A stretch of 64,000 nt of DNA. Source: Paeniglutamicibacter psychrophenolicus (GTDB lineage: Bacteria > Actinomycetota > Actinomycetes > Actinomycetales > Micrococcaceae). The notes beneath the pieces were generated by a model. The model worked only from the letters and a program-made list of their open reading frames with translations. It was not told the DNA's origin and did not search any database. Both the position numbers and the translations under genes were made by a program. Location: contig NZ_JAGIOE010000001.1 of the NCBI RefSeq assembly GCF_017876575.1, positions 1,426,001-1,490,000 on the forward strand. Direction: 5' to 3'. Every line of letters starts with the position of its first letter. Within the stretch, counting starts at the first letter, position 1. This document shows, in pieces, positions 51,525 through 60,219 of the stretch.

Positions 51525-52514
51525 CTAGCGTGATCCCAGCCAAGTGTTCACTTCGCCCAAAAGCAGGTCCTTGGCCGGGGCGTCGAGGAAGGAAGCCTCG
51601 ATCGAGTTCCTGGCCAACACCGCCTGCTCCTCGCGGCTCAGGTCGAACTGCCCGATGACCGCGGCGAAGTTCGCGTCCAGGTAGCCGCCGAAGTAGGCGG
51701 GGTCATCCGAGTGGATCGATACCTTCAGTCCCGCCTCCAGCATCCGCCGCAGCGGATGCTCGGCCATGGTGTCAACCGTTCGCAGCCGCACGTTCGAGAG
51801 CGGGCAAACGGTCAGCGGCACCTGCTCCTTCACCAGCCGTTCAACCAGGGCCGGGTCCTCGAGGCAGCGGATTCCGTGGTCGATGCGCTCGACCTTCAGC
51901 AGGTCAAGGGCCTGGACGATGTACTCGGCCGGGCCCTCCTCGCCGGCATGGGCCACGACGTGCAAGCCGTTTTCCCGGGCGTAGGCGAAGACCTCCCGGA
52001 ACAGGACCGGCGGGTAGCCGAGCTCCGAGGAATCCAGCCCGATGCCATCGACGGCGTGCTTCTCTTGCACCAGGGTGCGCAGGATCTCCATCGCGGATTC
52101 GGCGGGGGCATGGCGCCAGAAGCAGGCGATGAGCCGGTGCGTGATGCCCCAGCGGGCCAGTCCCTCGTCGAGGCCCGCACGGATCCCGGAGATCACCTCG
52201 GCAAGCGTCAGGCCGCGTTCGAGGTGGGCCTGCGGGTCGAAGAACAACTCAACGTGCCGCACTCCCGATGCTTGGGCCCGCGTCAGGTAGGCGGTGGTGA
52301 TCTGGTGGAAGTCCGCGGCGGTGCGCAGCACCGCCATGTTCGCGTAGAACAGGTCAAGGAAGGACTGCAGGTTGCTGAAGTCGTACTGCGCGCGCAGCTC
52401 CTGAATCGAGGGCCACGGCAATTCAACGTTGTTCTGCCCGGCCAGGCGCAGGATGGCCTCGGGCTCCAGCGTTCCTTCCAGATGTATGTGCAGTTCGGCA
52501 ACGGGCAATTTCAC
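51525..52514 (-). CDS. Adenine deaminase (adenosine-deaminase-like, AAH1 type)
   Basis: A 329-residue metal-dependent deaminase. Zinc ligands are visible in ELHIHLEGTLEPE near residue 9, VVAHAGEEGP near 190 and SIHSDDPAYFGGY near 270; the catalytic Glu is in the AGEEGP loop. SDDPAYF is the signature of adenine deaminases (the yeast AAH1 group) rather than adenosine deaminases, so adenine to hypoxanthine is expected. The start overlaps the stop of the nucleoside hydrolase gene by 4 nt, so nucleoside to base to deaminated base form one salvage route. Confidence 0.88.
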   Translation of the reverse strand: MKLPVAELHIHLEGTLEPEAILRLAGQNNVELPWPSIQELRAQYDFSNLQSFLDLFYANMAVLRTAADFHQITTAYLTRAQASGVRHVELFFDPQAHLERGLTLAEVISGIRAGLDEGLARWGITHRLIACFWRHAPAESAMEILRTLVQEKHAVDGIGLDSSELGYPPVLFREVFAYARENGLHVVAHAGEEGPAEYIVQALDLLKVERIDHGIRCLEDPALVERLVKEQVPLTVCPLSNVRLRTVDTMAEHPLRRMLEAGLKVSIHSDDPAYFGGYLDANFAAVIGQFDLSREEQAVLARNSIEASFLDAPAKDLLLGEVNTWLGSR

Positions 52515-53500
52515 GGGAGAACCACCAACGACGCATCGGCCAGCGCCAGCGTGCCGCGCACGATCTCCCCGATGGCGTCCTCGGTGGCCGCCAGCACCAC
52601 GCGGCAGTGCGCGCCGTCCGGCTTGGGGTGGCCCTTGTAGCGTCCGCGCAGGTCGCAGATGGTCTGCCCGCGCCCGGGCCCGTCGGTGGCGTCCACGACC
52701 ACGCGCGCGTACGGTGCGGAGGTCGGCCGCACCTTCCCGATCGCGATGGCGGCGGCCAGCGGGTCGTGCATGACCGAGCAGCGCCTGCCGAAGACGCTCT
52801 TGTAGAAATCGAAGTAGTAGCCGAGCATTGCTGCGACGGCCTGCACGGCCGGGGCCTCGCTGGCAGCCAGGGTCTGCAGGTCGTGTTCCTCCAGCACGTG
52901 GTTCATTGTCACATCCAGCGGCACCAGCACGATCTCCCAGTCGGCGGCAAAGACCTCCGCGGCGGCCTCGGGGTCGTTGTGGATGTTGGCCTCGGCGGCG
53001 GCGGTGATGTTGCCCGGGGCCAGGGCCGCGCCACCCATGATGGTCAGCTCCCTCACCAGCGACGGAAGCTCGGGGTCCAGGCGCAGCGCGGCGGCGATGT
53101 TGGTCAGCGGGCCGATGGCGATGACGCGCAATTCCCCGGCGTGCGCCCGGGCCAGCCGCACCAGCATCTCCGGGGCCGACTCCGGCGCGAGTTCCAGGCC
53201 CGCGTCGGGAAGCTGGACCTCGCCGATGCCGTTGTTCCCGTGCACGTGGGGTGCCCCTCCGCCGTACGGGCGTGCCTGCGCGTCGTGGTGGCCCAGCGCG
53301 ACGGGGATTCCCGCGTGGCCGGACAGCGCGAGCAGGTTCTGCGTGTTCAGCGCCCCCTGCGCCGCACTGGTGTTCCCGGAGACCGAGCCGATGCCCACCA
53401 GGTTGGCCCCGGCACCCAGCAGGTAGGCCAGCGCCAGGGCGTCATCGATGCCGGTGTCGCAGTCCAGGAAGAACGGCCGTGTGTCGGTGGTTGTGCCCAT
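52511..53500 (-). CDS. Inosine/uridine-preferring nucleoside hydrolase family protein
   Basis: A 329-residue hydrolase of the N-ribohydrolase fold. The Asp cluster FLDCDTGIDDALALAYLL that holds calcium is at residues 11-28. ELTIMGGAALAPGNITAAAEANIHNDPEAAAEVF near 160 contains the NxxxDPEAA motif. A further ligand is the Asp in VMHDPLAAA, the catalytic VTM-like segment is LDVTMNHV, and the end is TICDLRGR. It frees the base from purine nucleosides. ATG at 53500; AAGGAAA lies 12 nt before. First gene of the two-gene salvage operon on the minus strand. Confidence 0.92.
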   Translation of the reverse strand: MGTTTDTRPFFLDCDTGIDDALALAYLLGAGANLVGIGSVSGNTSAAQGALNTQNLLALSGHAGIPVALGHHDAQARPYGGGAPHVHGNNGIGEVQLPDAGLELAPESAPEMLVRLARAHAGELRVIAIGPLTNIAAALRLDPELPSLVRELTIMGGAALAPGNITAAAEANIHNDPEAAAEVFAADWEIVLVPLDVTMNHVLEEHDLQTLAASEAPAVQAVAAMLGYYFDFYKSVFGRRCSVMHDPLAAAIAIGKVRPTSAPYARVVVDATDGPGRGQTICDLRGRYKGHPKPDGAHCRVVLAATEDAIGEIVRGTLALADASLVVLP

Positions 53501-53545
53501 GGGGTGGTGGTTTCCTTGCTCTTGGATCGATTCGCCTGCCACAGG

Positions 53546-53587
53546 CACGGCTCCCCGTGCGCGGTGCATCGTGCACGGGGAGCCGTG
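53546..53587. other. Perfect 15-bp inverted repeat before the purine salvage operon
   Basis: CACGGCTCCCCGTGC (53546-53560) is exactly complementary to 53573-53587 with a 12-nt spacer. It starts 46 nt upstream of the nucleoside hydrolase start and lies between divergent genes, so a terminator role makes little sense. A large operator or an RNA hairpin in the minus-strand leader is more likely. Confidence 0.5.
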
Positions 53588-53725
53588 TGTGGAGCCAGGT
53601 ATCCAGAATACCGGGCCGCCGGCGGGGCATCGGGCACCGTTTCAGTCACGTCCGCCCCTGCATGGCAGGTTCCTTCCCGTCCGCGGCCGGCGGTGCGTCT
53701 TCAATCCAACGCGGTGCGCAGAACC

Positions 53726-53743
53726 GTGGAACACTGGCGTGCA
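53726..53743 (+). repeat. 18-bp element shared by two MFS gene upstream regions (copy 1)
   Basis: GTGGAACACTGGCGTGCA lies 46 nt before the first MFS start. The same sequence with one change (A for G at position 4) is at 55104-55121 before the second MFS gene. Probably a retained promoter or operator from the tandem duplication. Confidence 0.6.
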
Positions 53744-53789
53744 ATGCCTGTGATGCGCATCGCCTAGAAACTTGAAAGAGCCTCGACCC

Positions 53790-55064
53790 ATGTCACGTCC
53801 CGCCAAGTACTGGTTTCCTGCGGCACTAAGCCTGACGATGGTCGGTTGGGGTGCCAACCAGTACGTTTCGCTGCTGGTCCATTACCGGGAGGAACACGGA
53901 TTCTCCGACGTCCTGGTGACCTCGCTGCTGGGTGTGTACGTGGTGGGCCTGGTCCCGGCGCTGCTGCTGGGCGGGCGGTACTCGGACCGCACCGGACGCA
54001 AGCGGCTGGCGATCCTGGCCGTGGCCCTGTCCATGGCGGCCAGCCTTGCGCTGATGTTTTCGGCCTTCGGCCCGGTGCCGCTGGTCATCGGCAGGCTGCT
54101 GGCCGGAACCGCGACGGGCCTGGCCATGGCCGCTGCGACAAGCTGGGTGAAGGAACTCTCCCAGCTGCCATGGGACGCTACCTCGGTGCCGGGCTCCGGG
54201 GCGCGGCGCGCCTCGTTGCTGACCTCGGCGGGCTTCTGGCTTGGCCCGGTGACCGGCGGGATGCTGGTGGCCTGGGCGCCTGTCCCCGACATCCTCCCGT
54301 ACGCGGTGCACATCCTGCTCTGCGTCCCGCTGCTCTTCGTGCTGGTGCGGCTGCCCGAAACCAGGACGCGGCAACCGCGCCCGGTCCCGAGCGTGGCAAG
54401 GCCGGTAGCCTCGGGCGGTGCCCCCGCCCCGCGCGCCGGCGCCGGACGCAAGCGCTTCCGGGCGGTCATCGCCCCGGCTGCACCCTGGGTCTTCGCGGCC
54501 GCCACCATGGGGTTTGTCGTCATCCCCGAAATGGTCCCGGCCATGCGGGAAGAACGCCTGGCCTACACCACCGTGGCGGTGGCGATCACCATGGGCTGCG
54601 GCGTGCTCATCCAGCCGCTGGCCCGCCGCGTGGACACGACCAGCAATGCCCGCTCGCTGCTGACCGGTGTCGCGGTGGTGCTGCTGGGCATGGGCACCGT
54701 GCTGGCAGCGATCCTGCTGAACAGCCCGGTGCTGGGGCTCGCGGCGGCGGCCCTGCTGGGCTGCGGCAACGGGCTGTTGATGGTCGGCGGGCTGCTTGAG
54801 CTGCAGCGTGCGTCCGGTCCCGACGAGCTCGGCACACTGACCGGGTTCTTCTACACGCTGGCCTACGCGGGGTTCCTCGCGCCGACCGCGGTGGCGTTCA
54901 TCGCCCAGTGGGTCTCGAACACGTGGATCATGGCCGGGACCATCGTGCTGTGCGCCATCTCGTTGGGCGTCGTCGCGCTGAACTCGCGCAAGCACCTGCC
55001 GCATGCCCTGGAGCGGGTCGAGTCCCGCAAGGTGCGCCGGGCCCGGCCCGAAGCGACCCGGTAG
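53790..55064 (+). CDS. MFS transporter, first of a tandem pair
   Basis: A 424-residue 12-helix carrier. KYWFPAALSLTMVGWGANQY leads helix 1, LLLGGRYSDRTGRKRLAI is the loop-2 motif A, GSGARRASLLTSAGFWLGPVTGG marks helix 5, and LTGFFYTLAYAGFLAPTAVA is near the end. The central loop (residues about 200-230) is Pro/Arg-rich and variable. It is about two-thirds alike to the following gene by eye, so a recent tandem duplication is clear. Substrate unknown; the divergent purine salvage operon makes a purine or nucleoside cargo possible but unproven. Start at 53790 has a GAAAGAG site upstream. Confidence 0.83.
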   Translation: MSRPAKYWFPAALSLTMVGWGANQYVSLLVHYREEHGFSDVLVTSLLGVYVVGLVPALLLGGRYSDRTGRKRLAILAVALSMAASLALMFSAFGPVPLVIGRLLAGTATGLAMAAATSWVKELSQLPWDATSVPGSGARRASLLTSAGFWLGPVTGGMLVAWAPVPDILPYAVHILLCVPLLFVLVRLPETRTRQPRPVPSVARPVASGGAPAPRAGAGRKRFRAVIAPAAPWVFAAATMGFVVIPEMVPAMREERLAYTTVAVAITMGCGVLIQPLARRVDTTSNARSLLTGVAVVLLGMGTVLAAILLNSPVLGLAAAALLGCGNGLLMVGGLLELQRASGPDELGTLTGFFYTLAYAGFLAPTAVAFIAQWVSNTWIMAGTIVLCAISLGVVALNSRKHLPHALERVESRKVRRARPEATR

Positions 55065-55103
55065 CCGCCGGCTCGTCATGAAGCCGGGCCGGGCCGGCCG
55101 GGC

Positions 55104-55121
55104 GTGAAACACTGGCGTGCA
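55104..55121 (+). repeat. 18-bp element shared by two MFS gene upstream regions (copy 2)
   Basis: GTGAAACACTGGCGTGCA, one base different from the copy at 53726-53743, lies 58 nt before the second MFS start. It stands in the 115-base gap between the tandem carriers, suggesting each has its own transcription signal. Confidence 0.6.
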
Positions 55122-55179
55122 CGGTTTCCTGAATTCTTCACCGATCCCCGCCGAACGAAAGCCAAGAGTACACATCCCG

Positions 55180-56430
55180 ATGTCCCGCACGCCCAAGCCC
55201 TGGTTCCCCGCAGCACTGAGCCTGATGATGGTCGGCTGGGGCGCGAACCAGTTCGTCTCCCTGCTGGTGTACTACCGGCAGGAGCACGGCTTCTCCGAGG
55301 TCATGGTCACCTCGATGCTCGGCGTGTACGTGCTGGGCCTGGTGCCGGCGTTGTTGCTTGGCGGGCGCTATTCGGACCGGACCGGGCGCAAACACATCAC
55401 CCTCTTTGCCGTGGCCCTGTCCATGGCGGCCAACGTGGCGATGATGGGCTCGGTCTTCGGGGCCCTTCCGCTCTTTGCCGGGCGCCTCATGGCCGGCGTC
55501 GCCACGGGCCTGGTGATGGCCGCCGCCACCAGTTGGGTCAAGGAACTCTCCCAGGCGCCGTGGGACCTGCACTCGGTGGCAGGCTCGGGAGCCCGGCGTG
55601 CGTCCCTGCTGACCAGCGCCGGGTTCTGGTTCGGCCCGGTGGTCGGCGGATTACTGGCCAACAACGCCCCCGCCCCGGCGTTCCTCCCGTACGCGGTGCA
55701 CATCGCACTGTGCGTTCCCGTGCTCTTCGTGGTGGCCAGGCTGCCCGAGACCCGCAGCGCAGGAGCCTCCTTAGGCGGGGCCGCGGAAGCGCAGGCCGCC
55801 AACCCGCGGGCCCGCAAGCGGTTCCGGCTGGTGGTCGCGCCGGCGGCGCTGTGGGTGTTTGCCTCCGGCACCACCGGATTTGCCGTCGTCCCCGCCGTCA
55901 TCCCCGGGCTGGGGGAGGGGCGGCTGGCGTACGCCACCGCCGCGGTGGCCATCACGTTGGGCTGCAGCGTGCTGATACAGCCGCTGGCCCGCCGGCTGGA
56001 CACCGTGGTTTCGGCCCGCTCGCTGCTCACCGGCACCGTCGTCGTTTTCGTGGGCCTGGCTTCCCTGCTTGCGGCAATCCTTTTGCCAAGCCCGGCGCTG
56101 GGGCTGGTGGCATCCGCGGTGCTGGGCTGCGGCAACGGGCTGCTGATGGTCGGCGGGCTGCTGGAGATCCAACGGCTGGCCGCGGCCCACGAGCTGGGCA
56201 AGCTCACCGGGTTCTTCTACACGCTGGCCTACGTGGGATTCCTGGCCCCGACCGCCGTGGCCGTGGCCGCGCAATGGATCGACGGCGCCTGGATCATGCT
56301 CGCCATGATGGCCCTGGCCCTGGTGTCGCTGGCCTTCATCGGGACGAACTCGCGCAAGTTCCTGCCGCACGCCCTGGAACGCGTGGACCCGGTTCCGGCC
56401 GGACAAGACCGAGAGCCAGAAACACGCTGA
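55180..56430 (+). CDS. MFS transporter, second of a tandem pair
   Basis: A 416-residue carrier parallel to the previous gene along its whole length: KPWFPAALSLMMVGWGANQF, LLLGGRYSDRTGRKHITL, ATSWVKELSQAPW, GCGNGLLMVGGLLEIQRL, LTGFFYTLAYVGFLAPTAVA and the C-terminal SRKFLPHALERV. Differences lie in the central loop, where it has RSAGASLGGAAEA in place of the Pro-rich loop. ATG at 55180 (MSRTPKPWFP) matches the start of the paralogue (MSRPAKYWFP), which decides the start over an in-frame upstream codon at 55117. Confidence 0.83.
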   Translation: MSRTPKPWFPAALSLMMVGWGANQFVSLLVYYRQEHGFSEVMVTSMLGVYVLGLVPALLLGGRYSDRTGRKHITLFAVALSMAANVAMMGSVFGALPLFAGRLMAGVATGLVMAAATSWVKELSQAPWDLHSVAGSGARRASLLTSAGFWFGPVVGGLLANNAPAPAFLPYAVHIALCVPVLFVVARLPETRSAGASLGGAAEAQAANPRARKRFRLVVAPAALWVFASGTTGFAVVPAVIPGLGEGRLAYATAAVAITLGCSVLIQPLARRLDTVVSARSLLTGTVVVFVGLASLLAAILLPSPALGLVASAVLGCGNGLLMVGGLLEIQRLAAAHELGKLTGFFYTLAYVGFLAPTAVAVAAQWIDGAWIMLAMMALALVSLAFIGTNSRKFLPHALERVDPVPAGQDREPETR

Positions 56431-56457
56431 CCCAAGCCGCCCACATGGGTGGGGCTG

Positions 56458-56970
56458 CTACCTGGCGACCTGGAACCCCACGAAGGGCTCGGCGCACGAG
56501 ACCCGCAGCATGCCCAATCCTGTTGTGCCGAATCCGGGATTCTCCACCCTGTTGTTTCGTCCGGTGTCGTCGCACCAATCCACACCCTCGGGGAACGCTG
56601 AAATGCCGTAGTCGCCGGGTCGCAGGATGGTCGGGAGTTCGATGGCGTGGGTGAAGGCACCGGTATCCGACATGGACGCCAACACCGAGAGCAGGACCTC
56701 GTGGTGCTCATCGAGGAGGTCGATGCGGATCCGGGCCTGATCGCCATAGCGCGGGTTGCAGGTGGCTTCGGGCGCCGAAACCACAAGGGTCCCGCCCGGG
56801 GCAACGACGCTGGAATCCAGGGTGTAAGCAGGCGGCATGCAGGGTGCGGATAGATGGAATACGGCTGAACACCCGGACATGCCAAACAACACAGCCACAC
56901 CAAATGCGGCGAGCACCAGGGCACGGAGGGAGCCAACCAAGCCGGGCACGCATCCGGCAAACCATCTCAT
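56458..56970 (-). CDS. Lipoprotein of unknown function
   Basis: A 170-residue protein with an N-terminal hydrophobic stretch (RALVLAAFGVAVLFGM) and an SGCSAV lipobox giving lipid attachment near residue 33. The mature part is beta-rich with several Cys (PCMPPAY, ATCNPRYG, VDWCDDTG, RVSCAEP), compatible with two disulfides and an immunoglobulin-like domain (DSSVVAPGGTLVVSAPEATC). No known family. Codon use is somewhat less biased than in its neighbours. It ends 28 nt from the convergent MFS gene. Confidence 0.65.
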   Translation of the reverse strand: MRWFAGCVPGLVGSLRALVLAAFGVAVLFGMSGCSAVFHLSAPCMPPAYTLDSSVVAPGGTLVVSAPEATCNPRYGDQARIRIDLLDEHHEVLLSVLASMSDTGAFTHAIELPTILRPGDYGISAFPEGVDWCDDTGRNNRVENPGFGTTGLGMLRVSCAEPFVGFQVAR

Positions 56971-57028
56971 GGCACCAAGTGTCGACCACCGGAGTGCGCA
57001 TGGATAGGTCGGTGGCAGCAACGTTGCC

Positions 57029-58669
57029 TCATCGTTGTGCACGGCCAGGCGACGGCCGGGACGCGTGCGGCTTCGCCACGCGCAGTTGCACCCACAGCGC
57101 CAGCTGCTCGTCGCCGGTCGAGAAGTCCAGCCCGAAGAGCTCGGTGGCGCGCTTGATCCGGTAGCGCAGCGTGTTGGGGTGCACATTCAGCGCGCGGGCG
57201 GCGGCCGCCACGTCTCCGGTGGCGGCAAAATATGCGGACAGGCTCGCCCGGTACTCGGTCCCCGAGTCGGCGTCGTGTTCCAGCAGCTCCCGCACCCCCG
57301 GATGCAGCAGCCGGGGCCGCGACTCCAGGATGCGTGCGAGCTGGTCCAGCAGCAGGGCAGCATTCACGTCCCTGGAGCCGACCACACGTCCGGCGGCACC
57401 GCGCGGACCGGGGACCTCCAGCACCTGCACCACCTCCTCGAGTTCCTTGCGCAATTCGGGCAGGCCCGGGGTGCCCGGTTCCACGGAGCCCACGGCGACA
57501 TCCACCTGGAAACCCAAGCGGGCCGCCAGCGCGGTGGATGCCCCGCCGGCCAGGCGCATGGCCGCCTGCGCGGTGCCGATGGCCGGAACCAGGACATAGA
57601 CCATGCGCCCGGATTCCACCGAGGAGACATTGGGGTGGAAGATCGAGCAGTACTGCTCGGCGGCAATGGCCAGCTGGCGGGTCAGCGGCAACGCGTGGCT
57701 GGGACGTTGGCCCGCGGGGTCCGGGGCGAAGATGAAACCCAGAAGCACCGGTGCCACCCCGTCCATGAGCCCGAAACGCGCCGAGGTCCCCGGATCGGAA
57801 CCGTGGCCCTCGAGCGCCGAGCGCAACCATTCGGTGCGCACCTGGCGTTCCAGGTCCACCGCGTTCTGCGAGCGCAGGATGTGGATGGCCGCCAGCCGGG
57901 CGACTTCCAGGATTGCCGCCTCGCCGTCCGGCCCCAGCGGCGCCTTGTCCTCGATCACCCAGATCGAACCGAGCATCTGCCGGCCCGCGCGCACCGGCGC
58001 CGCGCAGCGGGGCAACTCGCCGTCGAGCGGATCGTAGGGGAAGTGGACCACCGAATCGGTGAGCATCACGGCCCGGTACTGGACGGCGTTCTTCTCCATT
58101 TCCGGCACCTGCCGGGCCAGGATGCCGCTGCGGCGCAACGGATCGACGGCGTGCCGCTCGAGGTTCGAGTAGGCCAGGATGTTCTGGTCAAGGTCCTCGA
58201 TGGCCACCGCGCCGTCGGTGGCCGTGGCCAGGGCGTTGGCCAATACGAACAGGTCCTCGCCGTGGGCGCCGGCGCCCCTGCCGCCTGCGGGACGGCCCCT
58301 GGTCACCGCCGTGATGAGGTTGTCCAGGTGCAGCCAGGGAACCTGGTCATCCACGACCAGGACGGGCAAGCCGGCACCGGCCAGTTGCGCTGCATCGGGT
58401 TCCCGCCCATGGCTCTTGATCACGACCGCGCCGAATCCGTTCTCGGCCGCCCGCCCGATGAGGTCGGCCAGGTCGGGGTTGGCCGGGCCGACTCCCACCA
58501 GCAGCAGGATGCCCCCGGGAATTTCGGGCAGTGGATCCAGCTGGTCGTGGATGACCGGGACGGAGATCGAGGCGTCAAGGCCCTGGGCGCCGGTGAGCGG
58601 TGTCAGCAGCGGGGCTCCCAGGCTTTCCAGGAGCCCGGCCAAGGTCAGTGGTGCTCCGGAGCTGTTCAA
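57029..58669 (-). CDS. PucR-family transcriptional regulator
   Basis: A 546-residue PucR/CdaR-type activator: an N-terminal PucR domain (LTLAGLLESLGAPLLTPLTGAQGL, GGILLLVGVG, VVIKSHG), a GAF-like middle (EDLFVLANALATATDGAVAIEDLDQNILAYS, LGSIWVIED), a GGDEF-like stretch and a C-terminal HTH_30 (AALSAYFAATGDVAAAARALNVHPNTLRYRIKRATELFGLD). TTG at 58669 is chosen because GAAAGGA lies about 9 nt before. A more upstream TTG would start inside the promoter region. It diverges from the decarboxylase/ABC operon 186 nt away and is its likely regulator. Confidence 0.88.
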   Translation of the reverse strand: MNSSGAPLTLAGLLESLGAPLLTPLTGAQGLDASISVPVIHDQLDPLPEIPGGILLLVGVGPANPDLADLIGRAAENGFGAVVIKSHGREPDAAQLAGAGLPVLVVDDQVPWLHLDNLITAVTRGRPAGGRGAGAHGEDLFVLANALATATDGAVAIEDLDQNILAYSNLERHAVDPLRRSGILARQVPEMEKNAVQYRAVMLTDSVVHFPYDPLDGELPRCAAPVRAGRQMLGSIWVIEDKAPLGPDGEAAILEVARLAAIHILRSQNAVDLERQVRTEWLRSALEGHGSDPGTSARFGLMDGVAPVLLGFIFAPDPAGQRPSHALPLTRQLAIAAEQYCSIFHPNVSSVESGRMVYVLVPAIGTAQAAMRLAGGASTALAARLGFQVDVAVGSVEPGTPGLPELRKELEEVVQVLEVPGPRGAAGRVVGSRDVNAALLLDQLARILESRPRLLHPGVRELLEHDADSGTEYRASLSAYFAATGDVAAAARALNVHPNTLRYRIKRATELFGLDFSTGDEQLALWVQLRVAKPHASRPSPGRAQR

Positions 58670-58855
58670 CGAGATCCATTCCTTTCGTCCCGAACACGTC
58701 TTTAGCGGATCGGACAAATACTCAAGCTGAAGCTTGGATTCCACTACGAACTTTTTCGATGATGCCAATCCTACAGTTGACGCAGATCACATTCGTTCCC
58801 GGGGCTTGCCGAGGCAAGGACCGGTCGGAAACACCAGAAAGCACGGCACACCACC

Positions 58856-60160
58856 ATGACAGTGACCCAGCAGCTGCAGCACCCGGACATCAACTTGTTG
58901 ATGGACATCCTCCCGGAGGAATCAACCGTCTCCGACACCGGGGAACTGTCCATTGGCGGGGTACCGGTCAGCGAACTGGCCCGCCGGTACGGAACCCCGG
59001 CCTACATCATGGACGAGACCGGGCTGCGCCGGCAGATCCGCCGCTTCGTCCAGGGCCTGGGCTCCCGGCGCCCGAACTCCGAGGTGCTTTTCGCCTCCAA
59101 GTCCCTGCCGTGCGTTGCCATGTACGCCATCGCCCAGGCCGAAGGCCTCAGCGTCGACGTGGCCGGCGGCGGGGAGCTCATGATGGCGCTGACCGCCGGG
59201 GTCAGCCCCTCGAACATCTACCTGCACGGCAATGCCAAGTCCGACCAGGAAATCCAGATGGCGCTGACTGCGGGAATCCGGGCGATCATCGTGGACAATT
59301 TCGACGACCTGGACCGCCTCGAGGCCATGGCCACCAAGGAACAGCGTGTCCTGCTTCGAATGATCCCGGGGATCACCCCGGCCACCCACGCCTCGCAGGT
59401 CACCGGCGGCAACGACTCGAAGTTCGGGCTTCCCCCCGCGGACATCACGCGCGCCATCGAACGCATCGCCAAGCACCCGCTGCTGCACTTCGAGGGCATC
59501 CACGTCCACATCGGCTCCCAGGTGCTGGACACCGAGCCGTTCGCGCAGGCCGTGAAATCCGTTGCCGAGTTCGGCACCTTCGACACCTACGACGTGGGCG
59601 GGGGGCTGGGCGTGAAATACACCTACGACGAGATCGCCCCCAGCGTCGAGGCCTACCTGGACACCCTGACCGAGGCGGCCGACCGGCTGCTGCCCGCCGG
59701 GGCGAAGCTCATCATCGAGCCGGGCCGCTCGCTCGTGGCCCGCGCCGGCATCACGCTGTATTCGGTCAACACGGTCAAGACCACGGGCAAGACCTTCGTC
59801 GCCGTCAATGGCGGCATGGCAGACAACATCGACATCGCCCTGACCGGACAGCGCTACGAGGCCCTGATGGCCACCAAGATCGGCGCCGAACCCACCGTCA
59901 TCGCCGACGTGGTGGGGCGCCAATGCGAATCGGGCGACCTCATGTCCGCCGGCGTGCCGCTGGCCGATCCGCAGGTCGGGGACCTGGTGGCCATGCCGGC
60001 CACCGGCGCCTACGCCTACACCCTGGCCAACAACTACAACGGGGCCTGCAAGCCGCCGGTCGTCTTCTGCGCCGACGGCTCCTCCACGCTCGCTGTCGCC
60101 AGGGAAACCTACGAGGACCTGCTGCGCACCCAACAGCCGGCCCTGCTGCGCCGTTGGTAA
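58856..60160 (+). CDS. Diaminopimelate-decarboxylase-like PLP enzyme
   Basis: A 434-residue fold-type III PLP decarboxylase of the LysA family. Lys82 in VLFASKSLPC is the PLP lysine; FEGIHVHIGSQ, YDVGGGLGVKY, IIEPGRSLVARAG and VGRQCESGDLM with the active-site Cys follow in order. This could be LysA itself, but the position at the head of a polar amino-acid ABC operon under PucR control points to a catabolic or specialised amino-acid decarboxylase paralogue (basic amino acid, substrate unclear). The reading frame downstream continues through the ABC genes in the same direction. Ribosome-binding site weak. Confidence 0.85.
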   Translation: MTVTQQLQHPDINLLMDILPEESTVSDTGELSIGGVPVSELARRYGTPAYIMDETGLRRQIRRFVQGLGSRRPNSEVLFASKSLPCVAMYAIAQAEGLSVDVAGGGELMMALTAGVSPSNIYLHGNAKSDQEIQMALTAGIRAIIVDNFDDLDRLEAMATKEQRVLLRMIPGITPATHASQVTGGNDSKFGLPPADITRAIERIAKHPLLHFEGIHVHIGSQVLDTEPFAQAVKSVAEFGTFDTYDVGGGLGVKYTYDEIAPSVEAYLDTLTEAADRLLPAGAKLIIEPGRSLVARAGITLYSVNTVKTTGKTFVAVNGGMADNIDIALTGQRYEALMATKIGAEPTVIADVVGRQCESGDLMSAGVPLADPQVGDLVAMPATGAYAYTLANNYNGACKPPVVFCADGSSTLAVARETYEDLLRTQQPALLRRW

Positions 60161-60219
60161 CCACGCAGCACCCTATGCATTCCTCCTTGACTCCCACTTC
60201 CAAAGGAAACCGCACCGCC

